From Rotaria socialis (Eukaryota > Rotifera > Eurotatoria > Philodinida > Philodinidae), in the NCBI GenBank assembly GCA_905331475.1, contig CAJNYU010000189.1, positions 1-64,000 on the forward strand: 64,000 bases of DNA, given 5' to 3'. Below, one piece after another: positions 56,164 to 64,000 of this stretch. Below the pieces are notes generated by a model, which saw nothing but the letters and a program-made list of their open reading frames with translations, was not told the DNA's origin and did not search any database. The translations under genes were made by a program, and so were the position numbers. Every line of letters starts with the position of its first letter. The first letter of the stretch is position 1.

Positions 56164-58850
56164 GTTTTTTGTGACGTGCAACTGTTTTGCTGCTGATATT
56201 TTATTTTGCAGTATAGAAATGTATATAGAGGGTTTCAATGAGTTTATTGAAGTGACGTGCGCCAATAATGGCTATACCAGCAAAATAAAAATATTAAAAA
56301 AAAAATTTTCGCGAGCATTTGTGGTTTTCTTAGTTTGCTATTGAAACTGTTTGCCATCTACTTTATTCTATTGCTATGTTGTCGTTCCAGCTAAATCAAC
56401 GCAATTGGATTAAAAGATGAACGTTGTATGTAATATTTCTAAGTAATAGCAACAATATAGTGATTCCGGTCAATTCTGTGCCAGCTTGATGGTATTGTAT
56501 ACTTTGTCTTATCATCATTATTACTATAATGAAATTATTATTCGATGGACGTAGCGGGTCTTCGCCTTATTTTAAATTCATATTATTCAGTTGTTTGTTT
56601 CGAGAGTTAATAAATGATAAGGCAACCAAAGAAGTGACGATGCGATGCATTTGCGAGGAGAAAACGTGAGCTAACGCAGAGAGAAAGAGAGAAACAGAAA
56701 AGCAAATATAATACATCTAACTTTTGAGGACAATTGAATTAGATCGAATGTTGATCTTCAAGTATCCATCACCACGTGTGGCTACGCTTAAAATAAATTC
56801 AAGTTCATTGGACCGTAGTAGGCTCTTTATTGAACGAGCATAATGAGACTCACTTGCAGCGAAGTTCATGTTTCAAACTTCAGATGCTCTTTCAAGAGTT
56901 CCTGAAGTCACGATCATCACTGATGCCAATTCAAAATCAGAATCTATTTCACAGCATAGTCTCACAGGTAGGAGAGGTGAGCTTCATTTGCACATTGATA
57001 TTTTTTATGTAGGAAAGAGTGTGGCTGTGGGTGTAAGAGAAGAGAATAATATTACCCTTAACCACTCACACCTAACCTTAATTCGAACCAAATTAGTCAA
57101 AATAAAAGGTTTAACACATTTCAGTAGTGTTCAATAGTATACAGAAATGGTTGGATTTGAGTCAACATCATGTAATGATACAATTTTAGTTCATTTTTGT
57201 ATCATAATGAACTAAACATAAATTTGCCAACGATCCGTTAAAGGGTGGACCTGAAGCCATGACCGGATTCGCATAATAATACTTCTTTCATGAAATACGT
57301 GTTTGTAAATTTGTCTCTGCTAAGAAAAGATGCAGTAAAAGACGTTCTACAAACTAACTATTTATCGACCCCACTAGCTCATCTAGCAAGAAAGTTATAA
57401 CTTTCTTCAAAACATCATTTCAAAGGTTTTTTCCAATTAACACTATCGGAATCTAGTATTAGTATTGATCGCAAAAGTTAATAGAAAGTTTTATTTCATC
57501 AAACTAATCTTCACGGATACTATGTCTAATAGAATTTGCTTCATCGAAATACCTCCGTTAATGAGTTCATTGATTATTTGTTCATCCTGATTGCATAAAG
57601 ACTGAAAACTTTCATTATAACGGAATATGTATAAGTTTTCATTGATAATCCTATATTCTATTTTTAGGAAATAATACCACCTTTATCGGATATCTAATAT
57701 TCTGTAAGAAAGTTCAAAGCTTGGCAATGTTCGTTAGCTGTCTTATTGTTTTTGGGGTGTGATAAAAGGTATTATTACTTGTCACTAACATGAATGACCG
57801 AAGTACTAGATATATATAGGTTGTTTTCTCTCTTCTTACCATCATGCAAGAAGATGCTTGATAAATAGAAAGGAGAAAAAAAGTAAAAAGACAAGATAAT
57901 GCTACATAAGAGTATTGAATGGAACATAGGTGTTTCTATCGTTTAACTATACTAAGCTCCAACGACATGATTGTTATCAATAACTTCCCATTAGAATTAA
58001 AACGTCAATAATGTATTTTTATTTTCTTGACAATGTGTTTCTCTTTTTGAACAAGACATGCCATATGAAGTAAAGAGTATTCCTAGCGACAATTTCACTC
58101 TTTGTTAAAATTTTATTTCGTTAAAAATATACAATGAGATACAATCGAATCTTACCTATTTGCCATTTGTATTGTATGAGGCAAATGAGATTAATAAATT
58201 ATTTGTTCGCTGTACTAAGAATAAGAAAATTCATTTTTAGAGATAGTTCGTCTCATCTATGCATTCTTGATATAGAGATTATATGGATGTGTGCATGCTT
58301 TGTAAATTTGTGGTTGGCGAGAAAAACAAAAATTCAACATTCTTAACAGCTGTAAATGAAAAATTAATTGATTTACTAGCTCAAATATCAAGTACATGCA
58401 AAGTAGATATTGATACTTTTGGTGGATTGTAATAGTCGAGTGCGGTTTAATTCACAAGTGCCTGAGGGTGTGGGTGTGGGTGTGTATAGGGATGCACCGG
58501 TGACGATGAGTCACCGCTATACCGTAACCGTTTCACCGACCAACTAAGATAACCGTAAGTACGATTACCGGTCAACTACGATAATCGGTCTACTGCTAAA
58601 ATCATAGCTATCCATGTCGAAAGATCCAGTGACCCGGAATCCGACGAAAACCGATAGAATACAGTCGGAACTTAGTATTATCCAGTCGGATTTAATATCG
58701 AAATCCGGGCCACTGGATTCCCAATCACTTTCGATAGAGTTCGATGGCCCAGCATCGTCCGGGGTACGGTTGCCGCTTCACTACAATAACCAGCTTTCAC
58801 TGGCATCTAACGAAGCAAACGATTTTCTGAGAAAATGGGTGGGTATGGGC
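56164..58850. other. Gene-poor spacer with telomere-like motifs
   Basis: No gene is supported. An inverted telomere-like pair lies at 57017-57078 and a G-rich tract at 58464-58490 (gagggtgtgggtgtgggtgt), the cleanest in the window. Nearby, 58495-58610 contains repeated accg/cggt units (accggtgacgatgagtcacc). Confidence 0.45.
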
Positions 58851-59236
58851 GTGTCAAGCAAACTACGATCCGGATTTCGACCTCACTTAAGGGTCATCAT
58901 CAGGTAGTTATGATATTCGTAACTATCCAAATGATTACGAAAATCATAAATAAGTTACTTAATCTATACAAAGTAGGACAAACAGATATAAACAAGACAA
59001 GTCAAGCCTAGAAGATTGTCGAACTTGATAGATATCCGTAGAAACAGTGGTGTGTCAAGCAAACTACGATCCAGATTTCGACCTTGCTTTAGGGTGTTAA
59101 CAGATCGCATAATGAATTGGGAATCTTCAAAAGAAAATCGAAAGCCAAGGTGTATCTTCAATGTTACACAGAGGCAGTAGAATGTCAAAGCTGGCATGAT
59201 TCGGATTTCGTCCCTGCTCAAGGCACTCATCTGGTG
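58851..59236 (+). repeat. Three direct copies of an approximately 50-bp unit
   Basis: Copies at 58851-58900, 59052-59100 and 59182-59235 share gtcaagcaaactacgatcc or a variant, gatttcg(a/t)cc, and aagg near the end. The first two are close; the third is diverged. Spacing is about 200 and 130 nt. They may be internal parts of an unrecognised repeat. Confidence 0.5.
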
Positions 59237-60992
59237 ATTTAAAGGGAACTTAATTTGATAGTAATTAAGAAATAAATCAAATTATCATCTATACTATCGT
59301 GTAATCACAAATTTTTGGCGAAATTTTAGATAAAAGACGTTGTAGTAGAAGCTACCATGATGTCGGTATTTCAAGCTGAGGAACGAGAGTCATTAGATGG
59401 CAATCGTCTGAATTAAAAAATATAGAGAATGATAGAAGAACTTGAAGTTATAGTGTTAATAAAGTCAGGTGAAAATGTATCAGAAATAGCAAGTTTGCTG
59501 TTTACCCTTCTGACACGAAACAAACTACTAGTAGACACGGAGTGATTTCTAAATTAAATGTAGATTTGCAAGATATATTTGATCAATTAACTTCGTAAAG
59601 AAGATAATGTCAACCATTGGAATATATTTTTTCTATAGCTCCAATGAGCCTTTCATTCGATTAGTATGATAAACAGATTCTATTGAAGATTCTAACGATG
59701 GAAATAAATCATTCATTATTAAAATACAATGACCTAAGTAATGTCATAAGGAATTCGTTTCTGTTTTATCTAATAAAATGCTGTGAAACATTAATCAATG
59801 TTACTATCTGTTTACGGCAAAATGAAGCAAAAAAATTACTTTTGGTTTTATATTTTCTGTTCCTTTTCAACTCTTTGAAATAATTATTTTATGCGACTTG
59901 TCTATACTTAGTGACAATTCAACAGGTATTTTCCATGTCAATAGTGTGACGAACATAGAGAGTGTTGCCTATGCCCGTCGGCATGATGGTGTATTGTGTC
60001 ATCTGCACATTTCTAGTCGTGCATTTCCTTTAGTTACATTCCCTTATATACGCGAGAGTGATCACGCTTGGGTGGATATAGACAAAGAGGGAACGGTCAC
60101 GGAATAGAACAATGAGAGTTCATCAGGTCAATGCACAAACATAGGATACAGTGAAGAGGATAAAGTACATAAAGTGAGCCGTAACGGTAAATATCGTTAC
60201 AATAATCACTTATTCAATCAGAGGCAAAGAAGAAGAAATCGATAAATACTTGCCAAGTGTGTTTAATGATATTTTTAGTAAACTAATCTAGAAAGAAACA
60301 TAGAGACGTGATGAAGGAGATAATAAGAAGATCTAATCAAAAGCTCTATGAGTGATATCCGCACATCGGGCATCAGGATAAGCAAAATGCTGTGTATCCA
60401 AATGCATTCTTAGTACAAAAATAAAGTTTGAACAAATACTAATGTGACGATATTGGTGGCACGCTTCGATGATTCTCCTTCCTCTTCCTTCTATTCTCTT
60501 CCCACTGTTATAATATATCTCTCTCCTATATATACGTGTGTTATGTATGAAGTTGTCACACTCTGGATATGTGAATAAATGAATAAACATCATTGCCGTG
60601 AGTGACTGTAAGCCACTCCACCTCTATCCAGTTTGTCAATACGATATAAACTCAACAGAGTCTTATTTATCGTTACAACTAATGATTTAGCTTTTACTAT
60701 AATATCATAAAACCTCTAAATATATGATGCAAACAACTACACCACATAACGACATCTATTCTCAAACCATAAATACAACAATTCGTCAAATTCCTTCATA
60801 CCACAGTTCAACATCCTACTGAAACATTAAACAACAGTATTTTCGCATCTATAGCTGAACCCTTTATTTCCCGCATGCATAAATATCACTTCGATAAATA
60901 TATAATACATCAGTAAAATACCCAATCCTGTAACAGGAAAAACCGCTGAATAATTGTGTTATTTAGGTTGTGTTGATGGTTGTGTATCTGAT
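59237..60992. other. Gene-poor spacer
   Basis: An ORF at 59898-60107 on the plus strand contains a plausible-looking stretch (ARRHDGVLCHLHISSRAFPL), but no family is recognised and there is no support beyond length. Nothing else is visible. Confidence 0.3.
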
Positions 60993-61156
60993 GATGACTG
61001 TTACGACCGAAGTGTTCCCCTTCGATCGTAAGATGGAACAAACGAATAATACACACTCCTTTCTAGTATAGTGGTAGTACAGCTACCCGGAAAGCAGAAG
61101 ACGTTGGTTCGATTCCATCGGAGGGAGATTATCCTTTTGTTCCGTTTTGTTGTCAT
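60993..61156 (+). mobile_element. tRNA-derived SINE-like repeat, copy 1
   Basis: The core 61057-61127 is tRNA-like: acceptor TCCTTTC pairs with GGAGGGA, with an A-box-like TAGTATAGTGGTAG and a B-box GGTTCGATTCC. The anticodon stem is imperfect. The sequence before it (ttacgaccga ... tcgtaagatgga) and after it (ccttttgttccgttttgttg) matches the copy at 63727-63878, so the repeated unit is larger than a tRNA. This makes it a SINE-like repeat, not a plain tRNA gene. Confidence 0.65.
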
Positions 61157-61329
61157 ACTATCACGTTGTTGTCTCGCTAATAACTGAGTTTAATAATGCA
61201 AGAGAAAAGAATACATAACAATGACCTCCTGAAATGTCGAAAGCTCATAAGCTAATAAATTTAACATCTATGAAATACAAGCTGCATTAATTCTTCATTT
61301 CTAACAGAAATAGGTAAAACAGCATCGAA

Positions 61330-61736
61330 ATGTTGCCCCCGTTTTCTGATTATCACTTACTGGTACAAAAGGGAACAAATTCAATCGGAGGTGTAGGTTT
61401 ATTAATCCATCACTCTATTAAGTATAAGGAAGTAGTGAGAGATTTAAATTTTCTAATGGTGGAAATTGAAACAACATCTGTATCAACATTAATAGGTGCT
61501 GTCTATGTTACAACAGGAACAATACCCCCATTTCATCTGTTTACAAAATTTAGAGACAACTATTTTTGTATTTTCGGTGATTTTAATGCGAAACATGTAG
61601 ATTGGAAATGCGAAATGAACAATGTTAGTGGTAACCGTATTGTATCATGGTGAGAGGAAATAGGAAATGAAATGATTTTACCAGGTAAACCTACTTCACG
61701 TAGGTCTGATGCCATAATTGATTTTGGCCTCACGCA
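61330..61736 (+). pseudogene. Non-LTR retrotransposon endonuclease fragment
   Basis: An ORF (61330-61653) followed in frame, after a TGA at 61651, by further coding-like sequence to 61734. It resembles the apurinic-type endonuclease domain of non-LTR retrotransposons: GGVGLLIHHSIKYKEV, TLIGAVYVTTGTIPPFHLF, the signature CIFGDFNAKHVDWKC, and later GKPTSRRSDAIIDFGLT. The N-terminus of the domain and the whole reverse transcriptase are missing. The coding similarity ends exactly where a telomere-like tract (ggggtgtgggtgtg, from 61737) begins. It is a dead fragment. Confidence 0.72.
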
Positions 61737-61751
61737 GGGGTGTGGGTGTGT
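61737..61751 (+). repeat. Telomere-like tract joined to the endonuclease fragment
   Basis: ggggtgtgggtgtg directly follows the last readable residue of the endonuclease fragment. Confidence 0.55.
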
Positions 61752-62302
61752 TTAGAATTCTATCGCCGTACCACGACAGCGTTTGTTTCTGTTCTAGCTG
61801 AACTTCATCTGGTGGTATTCTTAATATTGTATCTACTAGATAGTAATTCTTGAATTTTATCTTATGGAAACATTCGAATCACTTTTAAATATAATAATTA
61901 GATTTTTCAAAGACATTTTAACATTTTAAATTTTCCAAAGAGAATTAACTCTCACTATAATCTTAGACGACTACAGAAGTCAATATTTATTCTTTAGAAT
62001 TGAAAATTTGGAGTGTGGGTGTGAATTTATGTGAAGGAAAGATCAGATACGCACACTACACACCCTAGGATAGTGGTTAATCTATGATTGACACTCATAA
62101 GTATTACAATTAAGATATTTTAATGTCACCTGAAGTTTCAAATCTTCATTGTAACCATGTCCGTGAATGTATCATAAATTATTAATACTTTCAGTCAGTT
62201 TTAACTCACAGAAAAAGTTTCATTCATGAAATTGTTAAAAAATAGCGAATTACATCATAGGAAAAAAAAGAAAATATCCGTCTAAATATTCAAAAAAGTC
62301 TT
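61752..62302. other. Spacer with inverted telomere-like motif
   Basis: The pair gagtgtgggtgtg (62011-62023) and cgcacactacacacccta (62050-62067) is the only notable structure. No gene is supported. Confidence 0.45.
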
Positions 62303-63726
62303 TCAAAAGCGCGTGTAAAACAAATACGTATCACATGCGGACACAACAAAAGCAGACCTTGTAGTGTTTTGGGATCCGTTGAGTGAACAATAAATGCTTT
62401 TATCATGTCGAGGAATAACGTCAGTAAATAATTTTGGTTTTGATAACCGCCAAACAATTGTATGAATTGAGGGAAAAGTATGACGAATAAACATCACGGT
62501 ATCCGTATTGATTCTAAATTTGATATATTCATATACTAAAGTATGTACTTTTGATAAGGATAGAATATAAGGTGATGTAATAAACATATTCGGTGTGAGT
62601 AGTCTAAATACAGACTTTGTTGGCAATGAGGAGACAGAACAGAATACTCTTTCTTCGCATCAAAGTGCTGGTCTTTGAGTAAACGCGTCGATATATGTTG
62701 ACCAATTGAAATCTGCAGGAAGTTCGATATCGTAGGCTATCCAATAATTGAATCTGATGTGTGCTGGTATCGCATTGATTTGATTAGGATCAACGATTGC
62801 CAAGAGCTTAATATTTAGGTTAATACTGTCGAGTGAGGCTGATGTTAACTGAAAAAGAGGGTTGAGTCGACCGAATGTAGTAATATGACCTTTGATTGAA
62901 GCAGAACGTAGATGAGGTAGTGCCACAACCATAATGTGATCAACTTCTTCCTTAGCTTTGCACTTCAGATAGCTGTAGTGGACTCCATCGTCTATATCTT
63001 GCTCCGTGATTATTTCAAGGCTCACAAACTTGCCAGTAAGAAGAGAATCATCTTCGATTTCAAGGTCATTTGTCACAAGAAAAATATTAAGAGTTTCAAG
63101 ATTGAGCAATCGAGAACATAAAGCATGCAAAAACTTCTCTTCGTGAACCATGCTATCCAAATGTCTAAGCTTAGAATAAAGAATCGATTGATTTAGGTCC
63201 AGTTGAAGAATACAGTCAGGTACATTTAATGTGTGCTCTGGAAATCCTCCTCTGTCGCCCAAAAACATATTTGCCGTTATTGCTTTAATCGTAGTACTAA
63301 ACAAGCCGTATGTTGATATGGTCAGAGCTCCGATGGATACAAATTGATGCTCGATAAAAAAATACGAAATAATCGAAAGCATCACCCATGTCATCATCCA
63401 AGATGATGGTGAGCGCATTTAGTGCCAGAGTTACAGATAGCACATCGAGAACATATTTCATAAAAACGCAAATGTGTTTCACATACTTGTTTACAATCGA
63501 AACATATCTTTGCAGCCAATCCCTTGGGGATTCATCATCATGACTCAAATTCAAGTATGCAGCATAAGGTACTATAAGACTTTCAATACGACGATTAGAT
63601 GAGTAACCAGATGATACCAATAAATCTTTGGGTGAAAGATACTCGAATACTTCCTGGATCAGTTCATTTGCAAGCGATAAAAAACACGTAGGACTTGTAT
63701 CATGTGTTATATCTCTTATCTTTCGA
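62303..63726 (-). pseudogene. F-box protein with frameshift, in-frame stop and lost 5' end
   Basis: Reading leftwards, an F-box motif (SLANELIQEVFEYLSPKDLL) lies near 63690-63610. The frame then shifts at a run of seven T (63356-63362, minus strand) and continues from about 63355 to 62660 with Leu-rich segments (LLNLETLNIFLVTNDLEIED, LPHLRSASIKGH). A TGA at 62660 interrupts the frame, which goes on to 62303 (SKVHTLVYEYIKFRINTD). F-box proteins of this type recruit substrates to SCF ligases through the Leu-rich part. Upstream of the F-box the sequence turns at once into the SINE-like repeat at 63727, so the original start is missing or displaced. The homopolymer shift could be a sequencing error, but the stop and the lost start suggest a real pseudogene. 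Confidence 0.65.
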
Positions 63727-63878
63727 ATGACGACAGAACGGAGCAAAAGATATCCCCCTTCGCATGGAATCGAACCATGCACCTCCTGCTTACCGGGCAG
63801 ACGTATTAACCATTTTACTAGAAAGGGTATCTCTCTCCGTCTTACGATTGTATGGGAACAATACGATCGTAACATCAT
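63727..63878 (-). mobile_element. tRNA-derived SINE-like repeat, copy 2
   Basis: The core 63754-63827 (minus) folds well: acceptor CCCTTTC/GAAGGGG, anticodon stem TCTGC/GCAGG and T-arm CATGG/CCATG with loop TTCGATT. The nominal anticodon is GGT (Thr), but the base before it is C instead of the universal T, which argues against a working tRNA. Flanks ttacgatcgta ... atcgtaagacgga and cttttgctccgttctgtcg match copy 1. It abuts the F-box pseudogene. Confidence 0.65.
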
Positions 63879-64000
63879 GCACCATATTCTCAATGGTCAA
63901 AGACTTTCTTTTAAATTTCACTATTCAAAAACCAAAATGTTAAACTTTACCGCATTCACATAATCAGTTGAAGCCGAAGCACATGTTTCTCATCTTTAAA
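63879..64000. other. Right window edge, no gene seen
   Basis: Too short to assign. It may contain the displaced upstream part of the F-box gene. Confidence 0.25.

Noticed and set aside
63754-63827. Functional tRNA-Thr (GGT)
   Set aside because: The base before the anticodon is C, not T, and the whole region is part of a repeat shared with 60993-61156, so a SINE-like element is more likely.

Overview
This is eukaryotic DNA: AT-rich, with genes cut by very short GT..AG introns (mostly 44-60 nt) and many repeats. It most resembles a bdelloid rotifer (Adineta/Rotaria/Philodina type). The grounds are: about 18 short internal tracts like the bdelloid telomere unit TGTGGG; an ADP-ribosyltransferase-TPR gene, F-box genes, an NHL-repeat secreted protein and a Thr-stalk membrane protein of kinds expanded in these animals; and an intronless, bacterial-looking proline iminopeptidase. 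The species assignment is inference. No bacterial operon, CRISPR array or origin is present.

Layout. 0.3-5.9 kb: a decayed hAT DNA transposon, itself split by a 2.4 kb insertion with 10-bp inverted ends. 7-12 kb: unrecognised multi-exon gene pieces and a truncated KDZ-like cysteine-cluster transposase relative. 14.7-15.6 kb: proline iminopeptidase. 16-17.6 kb: two foldback/MITE elements. 18.3-21 kb: a TPR-type ADP-ribosyltransferase pseudogene. 21.7-24.4 kb (minus): a J-like/ankyrin ORF followed in frame, after one TAG, by a PARP-like domain. 24.7-27 kb: decayed 2-oxoglutarate dioxygenase and F-box genes. 27.3-30.6 kb (minus): a B-box protein and a five-exon Hsp70 with altered ATPase residues. 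31.8-32.7 kb (minus): a secreted six-repeat NHL protein. 32.7-38 kb: three inverted-repeat elements and a truncated Thr-stalk membrane gene. 38.9-41 kb: a complete Mutator-like transposon with 9-bp target duplication. 42.4-45.4 kb (minus): a 1002-residue single-exon VWA plus U-box/RING-like protein. 47.2 kb: an initiator-tRNA-Met-like gene whose anticodon loop is present three times. 47.3-47.9 kb: a long palindrome with telomere-like DNA at its centre. 51.9-56.2 kb (minus): an eight-exon type II membrane protein with a Thr/Ser stalk made of symmetrical phase-1 mini-exons. 56-64 kb: mostly repeats, two copies of a tRNA-derived SINE-like repeat, a non-LTR endonuclease fragment and a broken F-box gene.

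The genes do not form one pathway. The window looks like a repeat-rich, possibly subtelomeric region where mobile elements, decaying family members and a few intact single genes lie together. The best candidates for something new are the tRNA with the tripled anticodon loop, the VWA-U-box protein, the catalytically altered Hsp70, the J-ANK-PARP architecture, the cassette-exon stalk genes, and the dispersed inverted telomere-like motifs.
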